Below are positions 42,206 through 54,470 of a stretch of DNA of 64,000 bases, one piece after another. Where the stretch lies: positions 12,089,001-12,153,000 of the forward strand of contig OZ012550.1 in the NCBI GenBank assembly GCA_963935595.1. Reading direction: 5' to 3'. The notes beneath the pieces are model-generated. The model saw only the letters and a program-made list of their open reading frames with translations. It had not been told where the DNA came from and made no database searches. Position numbers and translations under genes: made by a program. The DNA is from Schoenobius gigantellus. Taxonomy: Eukaryota; Arthropoda; Insecta; Lepidoptera; Crambidae. Each line of letters begins with the position of its first letter. Positions within the stretch are counted from its first letter, which is position 1.

Positions 42206-42644
42206 GCAGGCGTAGCACGGGCTGCCAAGACTGGACTCGAGTCACGCATTATCTCACAATTTCAGTGACATAATCTCTATGTCTTAAAGAGTAGCACGGT
42301 GTCACGTATTTAGTGTGACTGACGTAATAAATTTTCTTGACGTTCGTCAAGGAACACGTGTGACTGAGTTTTATATGTGTGACTGGTGTGCCTGTGCGCC
42401 GACTGCTATAGTTGTAGCAAAGAGCTTCAATACTTTAGAAGATGTAGCAGCAGTCAGAGAGCAAAAAATTTGTGATAAAACTCAGTCACACGTGTCCCTT
42501 GACGAGCGTCACGAAATTTTTGTCACGTCAGTCCCACTTAATACGCGTTAACGTGCTACTCTTTAAGACATAGAGATTATGTCACTGAAATTGTGAGATA
42601 ATGCGTGACTCGAGTCCAGTCTTGGCAGGCCGTGCTACGCCTGC
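42206..42644. mobile_element. Long foldback element (439 bp, arms about 167 bp)
   Basis: The left arm 42206-42372 and right arm 42476-42644 pair along nearly their whole length. They run from GCAGGCGTAGCACGG inward through ACTGGACTCGAGTCACGCAT, ATAATCTCTATGTCTTAAAG and CACGTGTGACTGAGTTTTA. Pairing is almost perfect in the outer 90 bases and looser inward. The spacer of about 100 bases holds a smaller pair, GACTGCTA...GTAGC and TAGCAGCAGTC. No transposase or clear target duplication. Confidence 0.85.
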
Positions 42645-42921
42645 AGGTATTAGTCATGTCACGCTCTTTGGGTCGCACACCAGATTAACAGCATAGCTTA
42701 CAACTTTAATGTGATAAACACATCAGGATATTGCAGTTACTCTTATTTCCGGGCTCATGAGACTTGTTGAGATGACGACACGATACGATGAAAGATGGAT
42801 TCTAATTGACGAAGTTGAATGCAAAGTGCACACGCACTTGTCAAATTCTTTATTGCTTGTTACACGGTTTTCAAGATGTTAACAAACATTTTAGGTATAC
42901 GCAAAGAGATTTCAAATTATA

Positions 42922-43140
42922 TGTACATCTAATATATACAAATCTCGTGTTACAGTGTTTGTCATCGAACTCCTCCGAAACGGCTTGACAGATTCTGATG
43001 ATTTTTTTAAGTTCATTTGAGAATTGGTTCTTCTTCTTCTTGGTCGTAAGCTATATTTTATACCCGTAGGTGATAAATGCCCTCTCCAGAATTTTTTTGC
43101 ACAATTATTATTGCGAAACGTCGTTCGCTGGTACAACTAG
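42922..43140 (-). mobile_element. SINE-like repeat, minus (CGTTTCGGAGG family)
   Basis: On this strand it reads AATCTCGTGTTACAGTGTTT and CGAACTCCTCCGAAACGGCT, the complement of the tail seen at 31731 and 57510. It ends with ATTGCGAAACGTCGTTCGCT, the complement of the GCGAACTACGTTTCGC head. Confidence 0.6.
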
Positions 43141-43893
43141 AAGTTCTTTATATTTACAATATATTTACGAGAATGTAATATATGTCCATAAAAACATTCA
43201 TTTATTTTCTAAAAACAGTGATATTCATTCAGTGAATACTAGGCAAAAGAATAATATGTTAGCGTTACCAAATACTAGGCTCAAAAAAATTAATAATTCC
43301 TTCAAAGGCCTTTGTGTACGTTTCTACAATAAAATCCCAAATAACATTAAAGCACTTAGCTTGAATAAATTTAAAGTCACAATCAAGGGCGCACTTATGA
43401 AAAAAGCATATTATAGTGTCTGATTATATGACAGACAAAACTGCTTGGGATTGACAAAAAATGTGATAATTGACGATCAAAGGGTATTAACACTTTGTGA
43501 TAATGGGATAGATGTCATTCATTTGAGTAACTGTTCCACTCACTCCGACAGGCATTTCTATTTTATTATTTTTTTATAAAAATGTTTGTGAAATATAATA
43601 TTTGTAATGTTGACAATTTAAAAGAGGAGACAAAAAAAATACAAGACCTTCCGAGTTTCTTGCCTGTTCTTCTCGAGAAGGCTCTCCCAACTTCCGAACA
43701 GGTGTAGAGTCAACTTTTTTTTTCAATTTACTTTTACTTGTATTTGCATACATCTTAATAATGGTTGGGGTGTGTGTACATACAAGGATTAAATAATTAG
43801 TTAATTAGATTCTTGTTTGAAGATTTTTAATGTTTTGTTTGACGTCAATAAGTGCCTGTAAAGGTCTATATTGAATAAAGATTTTTGAGTTTG
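43141..43893 (+). mobile_element. LINE 3' fragment with RT C-terminus
   Basis: The coding end includes HSVNTRQKNNMLALPNTRLK, then NNSFKGLCVRFYNKIPNN and KKAYYSV with a stop at 43423, a pattern seen at the C-terminus of jockey/CR1-type LINE proteins. The following 3' untranslated part shares TTTGACGTC...AAGTGCCTGTAAAGG and ATTTTTGAGTTTG with 50180-50345. It also shares GCTCTCCCAACTTCCGAACA with 35940-36110. The catalytic parts are missing. Confidence 0.65.
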
Positions 43894-46321
43894 GGATTGG
43901 AGATATCTTTAGGTAGTAAATAAAATTAGAGTTAATAGTTTAAACTCCAATTTTCTCACACAAGAAATGTATGTCTTTAACACTGACAAAAATTCCCAGG
44001 CGTCTAGATCCATATCACGTCTAAACTACTAGTCTACAAAAGTGGTTAAACATAAAATACATCTTTGTTTGTTATAATTATATAGAAAATCTTCCTCTAT
44101 CCCACGCAAATTTCGAATAAGTAGTTGTTTCCCGTGGTTTTGTCCCCGTAAATCTCGCCATAAAAAGTAAGCACAGATTTGCAACATTCTCAGCATCATC
44201 GCGGTTCATTAGCTTTTGACGCTGTATTCGCTGTGTTCCATTTCAAAAATATCGGTGTTTTTGCCTTTGTGAAAAATACCGCGGTTAAAAAAGTATAAAA
44301 AACGCTAAACATGGCTTACAACAGACTTGGGCTTCTATATGCTTATCATATTTCCTCGCAATCGGTTCAGTAGTTTTTGCGTGAAGGAGTGACAAGCATC
44401 CGTTTGCATTTAAAATATTAATAGAATGACAACATATATAAATAAAATAAAGATTTTGCGATGATGTATCGATATTAATATAAAATATCGATAATGCTAA
44501 AAATATGAGGGTCAATAGTTCAACGCCCCTGGGCTGATAGAAGACGGCGGAGCCCGGAGTGGATGCTGGATCGATAAACGGCGTCTGTGAGTGGGTAGTG
44601 ACGTGACAATAATTTACTGAGCTATCGATATTTTCAGAATGAGTTCGATATACTTTATCTTTTTCAAGTTTGTCGAAAAAAATTGCCGCAGTGGAAAACC
44701 TCAACTGATTATATGTCGTTAGTAAGAAATTAGTTTTTTCGCTTTTAATGTAAAAACAAGAAGCAATTAATCTTTTAAACCATGAAAAATGAGTTTATAA
44801 AGGATTAGAAAATATTTTTTCAATGTGTTGTGAAAGGAATCCTATTAAATTATTTTTTGAAAATGTGTTAATTTTAAAGATTATCACATACACAGTAAAA
44901 TTTACAGATATTAAAATTTTGTAAGCTGTAATATTTCGTTCATTTATATCATGGATTTGAAATCCTAATTACAATTTATTCAAAATGTATATTTGTGTAT
45001 GATCATAGCTCATTTGAATGAAACTTTATTAATTTGACAGCGATCTAATCCACGAAAAATGTATGTAGCTTTTTAATGAGTGCCATTAAAATAAAAACAG
45101 TATTAAAATAATGTTCTAAAATAATTCGATGAAGATTTCTAGATAGATCTTTTACACATTATTTTTAAATCCCAAGTCCAGTATTTTTATCCTTATCTAA
45201 TTTCCGATCATACCATGGCATAGAGCATTGAGGATAATTGTTCCAATACTATTAGGATTGCCAAATTACCATCACACAATAATCAAGTTGTCTCAGTAAG
45301 CGGAATCGTAAATTGAGTACAATTTTCGAGCAATTAACTCACTTGATGGTGTTTAGTTACGGCTTGGTTGCTAAATGAATTTCAGTTAAGCTGTTATGAG
45401 GTTGAAGCTGCGTCCAGTTTTAACTGAGTTTGGGCTTCATCGATTGGAATTAACGGTCTGCTTGCCACCTACCTTGTTCGGCTCTTGGCATACTCGTAGC
45501 TAGATCATCAACGTCAACAATATTAAAACGTAAAACATTTTTTTATATTATTTATTTCTACGTTATTTCGGTACACACGTATACTACTCGAATTGATTAG
45601 TTTAATAAATATATTTTCATAGGGAAATCTAGTGCATTTTCTATATAAAATGAAGAGCTACTGTTTATTTATTAAATAAATAAGCAGTGCGGATATAATG
45701 CGGACTTAATACCAAAGGCTTTTTCTACCAGTCAACCTTTGGGTGAAGAAGAGAAAAAGAAGTAGATGTACCTACAGTGTGACAAAAAAACCTTTACATT
45801 AATTCAACATTAAACAAAAAGATATACAAGGTGTTTGATTAATACCCTATTAAGCCAAAACCTACCCATGTTAACATAATATAAAAGATCTATATAATAT
45901 GGCGTTATTAAAAATTCGATATTGTAAAATTAATTTTCTAATACTCCATAGTCTCCATCCATACCCACATTTTTTTAACAGACTGAACTATTTGTATGGG
46001 GGATTTTAAAATAAATTTTACGATTTCGAATTTACAATGACGGCATAACTTTTATATGACTTTTTTAACATGAGAAGGTTTCGACTTAATAAGGTATTGA
46101 CCAAACACACAACATAACAATAATATTTACACTAACAAGATCGAAAGAAAACTTATTTTAACTTACTTATAGGTATGCATAAAACACTAATATTTTAAGA
46201 AAAATAAAGTTATACATGTATATTTTCCTACTGAAATAACCATTGATTAGAAAATTATCCGCAGTCATAGTCAAGTAACCAAATGATTTGTGTGGTACAG
46301 CTTTCGTAATTTGTTTTTTTT
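43894..46321. other. No gene seen; AT-rich
   Basis: No exon, RNA gene or element ends supported. The minus frame at 44704-44285 has no domain. Short palindromes such as TATCGATATT near 44466 occur in AT-rich context. Confidence 0.25.
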
Positions 46322-46590
46322 TTTTAACTTAATTCACTAGAAGCCTTTTTGACATCAAGAGGGAGTGCATTCCAAAGAAGGATCGACTGGACAAGGAAAG
46401 AAAGATATACGATATCAGATTTATGAGTCTCACATTTGAGGAAACCATTGTAGGCAGAACGAAGAGAGGTGCATAAAAATTTAATATTATTTTTAAGGAA
46501 ACTAGGGGTATTGGAACTATTAAGCAAAGAATAGGGTGTAGTTAACGTTCTCATGTTGTTCAAGCTGTTGTGGAAAAACATTTTAATACG
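46322..46590 (-). mobile_element. LINE C-terminal remnant, minus
   Basis: The minus frame from about 46581 includes SFLKNNIKFLCTSLRSAYNG and SFLVQSILLWNALPLDVKKA, a pattern like the last part of LINE proteins (xLWNxLPxxVK). The T run just left of it (46313-46325) would be the poly(A) tail. Much of the element is lost. Confidence 0.45.
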
Positions 46591-48149
46591 TACATTTTCA
46601 GTTCATTGTTTCGTTGCAACGTGAAAGAAGGATAAACAAAAAAAGGTTCACTTTAAAAAAGCAGGTAGCATTAAATTGAAAATAATTATCATAATATGAA
46701 AAATTATTTAGCATATCTCTTTTCAATTACCTTAACATCACTATGTCATACATGATACAATAAAATATTAACCATAAATAATTCAACCAATTCTAATGCC
46801 AGCCTAGCTAACTAAGTGGTTATCTCATATAGGTACCCAACAAACAAATATATTTTTACCTCAATAAAGTACTCGTATATATTTTCATTTTGTGTATTTA
46901 TATAAATAGAACTCCTTAGAAATTGCAGAGTTGGAAACATGTAACTGTATAGTTGAAGAGAAGAGCTATACTAATGTGCAAAACGGTCGTGACAGGGTAC
47001 TCACAAAGAGTTCACTTCATATTTAGGTCACGGTCTATATTAAAGCTCAAACGCTGGCTTCAACTAAAATATCTGAACCAGCTGCTCTTTGCAGCAGTAT
47101 CTAAATTGAATATGGTTCAACTTCAAATACTAAACATGCGCAAACATTTAATTTAATAATACTTATCTCTTTTGGGATTTATTGATGGTATATTTAAACT
47201 TTTCTGTGATATTATTACATATTATATAAATTTATACTAATATAAAGTTAATTTAAAAATATATACCATTAATTACTTATATAAAGTAATATATAATCTT
47301 TATAAGTAATGTTACCTGATTCATGGTATTAGCTAAAGGTTTTGATAATACAGTGGGTAATAATAATGCACATGCTGTGTTGAGCGATGTGAAATAATTC
47401 ACGATAACTGAGTATGTTTAAAAGCCATTAGGCACACCTAAAAGCACACCGCATTCAAGCCAAACAAAATAAAATTTTAACATCGCCCAAAACTTCTGCC
47501 GCAGACAGATGACCTCAAACTTTTTCATTACCAACGCCATCTAGCAACGTCATTTCAAACGGTTAATAATATTAAAAATCATATCTCAGAAGGTGAAATA
47601 TTAATCGAGGCCGTTGAAAAGGGGTGCGATAAAGCAATTTATTCTCCTTAAGAGGTCCTCGTTGCGCGTGTCAATTAGTCAACTCTAAATTGATTGTAGG
47701 TACTCCATAATACTTCCTGACAGAGACACTGCTTTTTGAACATCTTGCGATAATTATAAACGTCTACATAGCTATTTGTTGAGAAATTTCTTTACAACGG
47801 TGTATGAAAAGAATCAAATCCCCTACGACTAACACGGTTACTTTTTATCACCCCGGATAATTTAAGGGACGCTTCTGGACATGGTAGTAGAACGACTTAA
47901 ACATTAATAATACAATTAACTCTCCTCTTTAATTTAATATAGTTGTAGACAAAATATTGAATGAACACGAACTGGCAACGTCGCCGATTCAAAATCATTA
48001 CTGAATTGATAACAATTTCTCCTTCCTACTTTACGGGCTTAGGACCGACAAAACGAGATACTCGAAGAATAAATGAAAAAAATGGCTAACCTCTCCTCCT
48101 TAGCAAGATAGAGTGATTAGAGAGCATCTACAAAGGCACATCTCCTTCT
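46591..48149. other. No gene seen; AT-rich
   Basis: AT-rich spacer including near-pure A/T stretches at 47160-47320. ACCAACGCCATCTAGCAACG near 47530 is a short repeat-like word. No exon. Confidence 0.25.
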
Positions 48150-48365
48150 ACCTAACCGCCTGTGGCGCAGTGGGGCGTTTCGCAAAAAAAAGGTTACCGC
48201 CCCACATACCGTAGAGCAGGTCTATTGTCGATCTTTCTAACGACGTCGATCAGCTCCCTGTGGCCAGGTGGTTCAACTACATTGCCCAGTTGTGGCCAAG
48301 CGCGAGGACTGATGCTTCGTGCTGGGGTTGCCAGGCTGGGCAATCCACGAGAAGGAGTTTGGTGG
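48150..48365 (+). repeat. GC-rich unclassified segment, possibly SINE-like
   Basis: CGCCTGTGGCGCAGTGGGGC resembles a tRNA-type A-box region, and the segment is much GC-richer than its flanks. It ends before an AT-rich tail. No good B box is seen, so the SINE call is weak. The 68-codon frame across it has no domain. Confidence 0.25.
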
Positions 48366-50179
48366 TAGTCAATTTACTTATTTATTATAAATCATCAAAT
48401 TAACTTACTTATTTACTCATAAAAACCGTTTGTTAATAAATATACCGACTACCAATACAAAAGCTGTTTGCGATAAATAATAATAAATCCCATCAAAGGT
48501 AGGATAATGAACTTGAATGAGGAATACCACTCCTTAAAGAAAGCTGCAGCTAAATATTTAATGTTGTGTGTGTCCCTCCCGATTAGCATCTGGTGGGCCG
48601 TATGAAAGAAAGAAATGGAGAAGAAAGAAAAAATATTTATTTGGCGCTAACAAATAAATATTTTTCACATGACAATAAAACTAATCGGCCAAACAAAATA
48701 ATATTTACAAAGAAAAAAGAAATGAAATGGAACACAATTTTTACCAAAAGTCCACTCAGCTCTAGTCACAGAAAACTGTGACGCTGATTTTCAGTAAAGC
48801 TGCAAAGATAGAGGATGATCCACCCAAATATAAAACTACCTAGTTGCTCCGTACCACAACACGCCATACACCATTCACAAGCTTTAAATACCTAGTTAAA
48901 ATTTTATACTTTTTAGTCTTTTTTATAAGGTTTAGTTTGTAGTAAAATTGTAAAATTCAAAAATTAATAATTAATATCAAAGCTATGAAATGTTACCTAT
49001 AGGTATTTAACGATTCATTTGGTAATATGAGATGCCTAGTATACTTATCCAAAATAAAAACAATGAATTTGATATTTAGAGAGCGATTTGCAATCACAAC
49101 TGGATTCAATACATATTACAATTATCTAATATACATCATAATAAAAATTACTGTTTTTTTAATTTTGACTTACCATAACTATTAAAATTGATTTATCGAC
49201 ATAATTATAATTTTGCCTTGCGACTTCACTATAGCATCACCCCACATTCCACGTGCATCCCATGCATGCGTACTGATTGCTAGGGCAAGCGTTATTGCAA
49301 ACTCCATAACAGTGTGTAGGTACACTGACAAGCTCTGAGGGTTGGAGAATGCCTGGTTTGAATAATGAAAGCCCTAGACGGAGTGAATAACGCAACGGTC
49401 GACTCCAATAGTTGGTGATCGTTTTAGTACCTTCTAAGCCTCATTTTGTGTCCACAATCAGCAGTCCTATTATGGATCTTTCATCCTATGACATGGTATA
49501 AATTTTGAGATAAAGAATGGAATGCTTTATTTCGCATTACCGATCTCCAATGATATCATCACTATTACATAATTTCTATGATGTCATCATTATAATGAAC
49601 GAATAATCAAAAATCTGACCGAAAATACAAAAATAAAACAAACGTCAATTGCGACACAACTAAAACATCAGAACAATAACTAAAGCTTGTTTTGAGACTA
49701 AAACTATCATCAAAGGATTTTGCGAAATTGTCAAATCTGAAATAAGGCACAACCCTAAAACAAAAGCGGTTTGTTCTAGCTTCTAGTTCTAATTAGGCAA
49801 GTAATAAATTGCGAAAAAGATATAAGACCAAACCCTGTAATATTAATAATACTATATTTTTTGAAATGTTGTGAATGTATTATTCAATCTGCTGGAGATT
49901 CGACAAATCAAATAGCTTGTGCGGTAAATTATCGGCCGTCCGCTGGAGGTCTGACTCAAAGCTTAGAATCCCCTTCCCAACTTTCCTTGATAGAAAGGCA
50001 GCATTACCCCTCTCATCGCATCAATACATTATAATTTGCAAAAGAAGCTGCGGTCTCATTTTGAGGGAACGAGGATATACGCAATTTGATTATTAGGTTT
50101 TGTAATAGACAGTATGTGATCTGCGATTTTTTTGTTTCTGTCTAAAGCCAGACGCCATTTTGAAAATGTTAATAGTATA
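48366..50179. other. No gene seen
   Basis: AT-rich DNA without supported exons. The frame at 49875 has no recognised domain and poor splice context. Confidence 0.2.
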
Positions 50180-50345
50180 GTTGTGTACTGACAATTTATT
50201 AGAGGTAAGATATCCGGGTTGTCAATTGTATAAACAGTGCATACAAAGATTTTTGATTAGATTCTTGGTTAATTAGATTTTTGTGATGGTTTGACGTCGT
50301 AAAAGGTGCCTATGAAGGGCTCTATTGGAAAAGGTTTTTGAGTTT
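50180..50345 (+). mobile_element. LINE 3' UTR remnant
   Basis: It shares TTAATTAGATTTTTGTGATG, GTTTGACGTCGTAAAAGGTG and AAGGTTTTTGAGTTTG with the end of the LINE fragment at 43141-43893. No coding part remains. Confidence 0.5.
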
Positions 50346-51784
50346 GAGTAAAAAAAACTCTCACGATTTTTCGCTTTCGCTCGTGGTTCGACAGTCATTG
50401 CGGTGTCAATTCAATTATTAATACGAATTATTAAACAAACATATTTTGTATAAGTATTTCACGTATTTTTTATTCTACTTCATCTCCGATGAAAAAATGA
50501 AGCTGCTCAAAAATTCAAATAATAAAAACCGCTCTATAAAAAAGAGAACTTCTCTTTCATCTAGTACCCTGATGCTCGTAGCAAAATCTTACCTCATCGT
50601 GTTAATAAAATTACAAGTTCTTCGCATTGAAACCAATTCAAATGGCGTACATGAATGGTCCAATTTGAGTTGATCACAAAAACCTGTCTCCGCATAATTT
50701 GCTATAGTGACTCGAGCAGATTTCCCCACTGACAGTAAATTATAGAGAAGCAGTGTAGTACTCTTTCTCGTTATAAATAACTGATAGGATTGGGTACATT
50801 ACTTTGGTGAAAAGTAGTCATAACATAAGTTTATTGCGTATAAGAAATAAGAAGTACCTACAAGGTTACAGACACAGACTCATGGCTGTGAAGAAAAACA
50901 TTAAATACCTAATTAAAAAATAGCCTATAATACGAGTACGTCCCGCGGTTTAATTTATAAATTTATTTTATCTATGTGTCGCAAATAGATTGCAATAAAG
51001 TACTCAAATGTTTTTATTGAAATGACGCTTCAATGACATCTTGAAGCGTCATTTGAAAGCAAAGGAGTTGAATACATATTGGGGTTGGACCTAGGTGGTA
51101 AAATCCGCAATCACCTAGTTAAAAAAGGTTGTCTTTACAAAGAGGTCAGTCTTAGAGCAGTTGTTAAGGGCTAAGCCCTAAACGCTTGCAGGTCATTCCC
51201 AAAGGCATTTGGGGTGCGTTTGATATTTACCCAAATGTCAAGCAGGCAAATCATTATCTGGAACGAAACGTACTTAGTTTGTTGAGTAAATGCCACAGTG
51301 ACCTTCTGTGATGTGGCAACAATGAAAACTGGAGTTCATTAAAATATGGAAGACAGGGAAATTAATAATATGAATCGGATATTTACAATCAGGATGACGG
51401 CGATTTTGTACATCGATACTCATACTCATACGTTTGTTCGTTTGGTTGAACGCGCTAATCTCAGCAACTACAACTACTACTGGTTCAAATGGAACATATA
51501 TTTTTGTGTTGCATCATGCATTTATCGATAAGGGCTATAGGCTATATAATATTGTTTTCCGGCATCCACGCAAACGAAGTCGCGGGCACAGCTAGTGTGA
51601 TATGTTAAAATTACAAATCAAATTACATGTCTTAAGTAACTACGTCTGCTTTATAATTATAACATAAAATGCAGTTATTATTAAAGCACAATTATAAAGC
51701 TATCGAATGGCATAAACCTGAACTGGGATACTAATTTGGGCATTGCCCTTTTTCATCGTCGTATAAGGACAGCAGGTTTCTTAT
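50346..51784. other. No gene seen; hairpin and SINE piece
   Basis: A 14-bp hairpin at 51020-51054 (AAATGACGCTTCAA, loop TGACATC, complement). At 51420-51595 a SINE-like piece shares TTTGGTTGAACGCGCTAATC and GAAGTCGCGGGCACAGCTAG with the repeats at 53930 and 57005. No exon. Confidence 0.35.
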
Positions 51785-52088
51785 TAACCAACTTCAAAAA
51801 GGAGGAGGTTCTATGTTCGACTATATTTTTTATATTTATGAGCTGACACTATTTGTGAGCTGATTTTTTTTTTTTTGTAATTGAAAGAGTAACTCCTGAT
51901 GTGGTCCCGTTGTCACTTAGTCGTGATCGTTTTATTCTGAAGATATGAGTCATCATCATGTTACTGAGCTGATGATGCAAGGTTTCTAGTTAGTTAGGAG
52001 TTAGAGGATAGGTCTGCCAATATGATAACTTATTGATACGTAGTTCTATTCTTTTAAAGTGATTTAGATAAACTGATGGTGGAAAGTA
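51785..52088 (+). repeat. Left part of an older 'ACCGACTTC' foldback copy
   Basis: It starts TTAACCAACTTCAAAAAGGA and has diverged body words (GTGGTCCCGTTGTCACTTAG). It appears to continue after the inner copy and to end at 53168-53275, so another copy lies within it. Confidence 0.5.
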
Positions 52089-52104
52089 GGAAGGAAGGAA
52101 ACTT

Positions 52105-52590
52105 TTTAACCGACTTCAAAAAAGGAGGAGGTTATCAATTCGGTTGTATTTTTTTTATGTTTGTTACCTCATAACTCCGTCATTTTTAATCCGATTTCCA
52201 AAATTATTTTTGTATTCGATAGAGTATACTGCAAGGGTGGTCCCATGGTCACCAAAGTCAGGATCTGATGATGGGATCCCATAGAAAATAGAGGAAAACA
52301 CTAATATTAAATTAGGGTTTCTTTAACTGAAAAGATTTCATTCACTAAAAAGTTAAAAATATTTTTTTTTTACAAAAAATAAAACCGACTTCAAACACAA
52401 AAAACTTAAAAATAATATAAGAATAGGTACAGACAACATCACACTTCTATATTGAAGTCGGTGACCAATTTTAACACTTTCTAGATCATCGCTTGGCGCC
52501 AACTTCAATATAGAAGTGTGATGTTGTCTCTACCTATTCTTATATTATTTTTAAGTTTTTAGTGTTTTTGAAGTCGGTTTTATTTTTTGT
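52105..52590 (+). repeat. 'ACCGACTTC' foldback repeat, copy 2
   Basis: Head TTAACCGACTTCAAAAAAGG and body GGTGGTCCCATGGTCACCAA and GGATCTGATGATGGGATCCC match copy 1 at 1136 closely. The terminal hairpin is at 52382-52580. It lies between two 55-56-bp direct repeats (52033-52088 and 52602-52656). Confidence 0.75.
52382..52580. repeat. Hairpin of copy 2
   Basis: AAACCGACTTC and onward through AATAATATAAGAATAGGTAC pairs with the complement ending GAAGTCGGTTT. A few mismatches occur (GGTGACCA against TTGGCGCC). Arms about 85 bp, loop about 25. Confidence 0.8.
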
Positions 52591-52677
52591 AAAAATTTTT
52601 TTTGATACGTAGTTTTATTCTTTCAAGTGATTTAGATAAACTGATGGTGGAAAGTATTACTGCTAAACAATAAGGTT

Positions 52678-52951
52678 TTTTTTAATTTAAAAAAAAATTA
52701 TTAACATATAGTAAATTATTATTAAGATATATATTTGAGTATAATTAAGTATATATAAGTATAATATTATTAACATATATATTTAAATTTTTAAATTGAT
52801 TGAGTTGCGCAACTCACCTTAGATTAGGAGTAAAAAGTAGTCGTAAGTCTTAATATAATAATTATAATAACAAAATAGATCACAATGAGAAGATTCCATG
52901 AAAAGAGCACGGACCACGAGTCTGTGGAGTGTTAAATTAGTAATAAAAAAA
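52678..52951 (+). mobile_element. Second, short copy of the helicase element's 3' end
   Basis: AAACAATAAGGTT at 52665-52677 and 52952-52964 is a 13-bp target duplication around 274 bases that end in poly(A). The 3' part shares TTGCGCAACTCACC, AATAGATCA and GCACGGACCACGAGTCTGTG with the element at 40509-41887. The coding region is lost by 5' truncation. This independent insertion shows that the helicase element belongs to a retroposing family. Confidence 0.8.
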
Positions 52952-53167
52952 AAACAATAAGGTTATGAAGAGTTCGGAAATAATTCTTTCAATGCTGTTT
53001 AGAGTGATAGTCGTTTTATTTTATGTTATTCTATTGTTTGCCTTGGATCAAATTCCAATAAGCAATTTCGCATGTATTAGATTTACCTACGAAAAAGATT
53101 AAAATAAATGCAGGCAATGATAACCTGGAAAGTCTTAGAAAATTATAAGAACAATTAATGTAGCTAG

Positions 53168-53275
53168 TAAAAATTTGGCACCAACTTCAATATAAAAATA
53201 TGATGTTGAACCTATATTTTCTTATATTATTTTTGACCTTTTAGTTTTTTGTAGTCGGTTTTTATTTTTTGTAAG
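53168..53275 (+). repeat. Right hairpin arm of an older foldback copy
   Basis: TTGGCACCAACTTCAATATA through TTTTTTGTAGTCGGTTTTTA matches the right arm of the foldback family with more changes. The matching left arm is not adjacent. Confidence 0.55.
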
Positions 53276-53929
53276 AAAGACTTTTTTAATATTTTTCCCA
53301 TAATTTACAGTAAAACATTTTCATATTTTTGAATCTAGAAAAATGTATTGTTTTTTAAAGAAATTAGGGCTGGCTCTAGATGGAAAACATGTTCTTTGTA
53401 CACGTAACCAGTGCACTTAAAATCGTTGTTTGTCGGATTTTTTAGAATATTTAAAAAGAAGCCAGCCGTTTATTTAAACAGATAACGAACCTCTTACCTA
53501 AGTACATTAAGTATTTAGTCTCAAGTGTAGGCTGATCTGAAAATAAAGTGTTCGAATAAATGAATAAATCGACGAGCTTTGAGCCGACTTCCGAATTTCG
53601 TGTTTATCGGCAATTTCACATAATTTAACGAGATAATAATCGCCAGTGATTTTCAAATTTAATTATCACCGCCTCCCGAGCGACTCCATTTAAAAATGTT
53701 GGCGGTGATATTATCTAAAAACCAAACATCCACCAAATTAGAGCGAGGAGGGGGTGTAATTCACCCGCCCCTTGCACCGAGGGTGGGAGGGTGAGGTGAA
53801 TTTTGCTCCCACAAAAGGACTATCGCATTATCGATTGTCAAAGATTGACTTTAGTCATCAAGACGAGGTGCCACAAGTATTTTTCATTATTTCTCCTTTT
53901 AGAAACGGCATCATAACTACATCTATAGG
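53276..53929. other. No gene seen
   Basis: AT-rich DNA with a G-rich patch at 53740-53800 (GGAGGGGGTGTAATTCACCC). No supported exon. Confidence 0.25.
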
Positions 53930-54470
53930 TACTTATATCTATACTAATATTATAAAGCCAAAGAGTTTGTTTGTTTGTTTGGTTGAACGCGCTTATCTCA
54001 GGAACTGCTGATTCAAAATGAAAAATTATTTTTGTGTTGGATAGTCCATTTATCTAAGAAGGCTTTAGGTTATATAACATCACACTACGACTAATAGGAG
54101 CTGAGCATCAATGAGAAATGTTGCAAAAACGGGAAAAAAATTACGACATGTTGTTATTTTCCGACATCCACGCGAATGAAGTCGCGGACACAGCAGGGGC
54201 GGATCCAGGATGTCAGTTTGGGGGGAGCATTCTAACAAGGTTCCTACTAGGAGCTATAGGAATAAAATCACAAGTAAACAAAAATAAGGTTTATATTACC
54301 TTGAATTTTTACAAAATAAAGTAACTTACGTGCTTAGCGCCTTATGCTGCTAAATTTAAGCCGGAATTATGAAATTCCTGGTCCTTCTGCTGTGCCCCAT
54401 TGGATCCGCCAATGGAGCACAGCTATACTAGTTTTATATAATTCCGGGTGTAACTAAATGCCGAAATTAT
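53930..54470 (+). mobile_element. SINE-like repeat with hAT-like insertion
   Basis: TTTGGTTGAACGCGCTTATC, GTTGGATAGTCCATTTATCT and CGACATCCACGCGAATGAAG, then TCGCGGACACAGC, are repeated at 51420, 57005 and (minus) 59165. The end AGCTATACTAGTTTTATA lies after the hAT-like element. Confidence 0.6.
54194..54414. mobile_element. hAT-like non-autonomous element (221 bp)
   Basis: It starts CAGGGGCGGATCCAGG and ends TTGGATCCGCCAATG; CA...TG ends with GGCGGATCC inverted repeats are typical of hAT elements. Flanks GGACACAG (54186-54193) and GAGCACAG (54415-54422) agree at six of eight bases, compatible with an aged 8-bp duplication. No transposase. The insertion splits the SINE-like repeat. Confidence 0.6.

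Noticed and set aside
44285..44704. 139-codon minus frame
   Set aside because: AT-rich, without a domain or splice support.
48150..48365. Possible tRNA gene (TGGCGCAGTGG)
   Set aside because: No B box and no cloverleaf can be folded; at most a SINE-like head.
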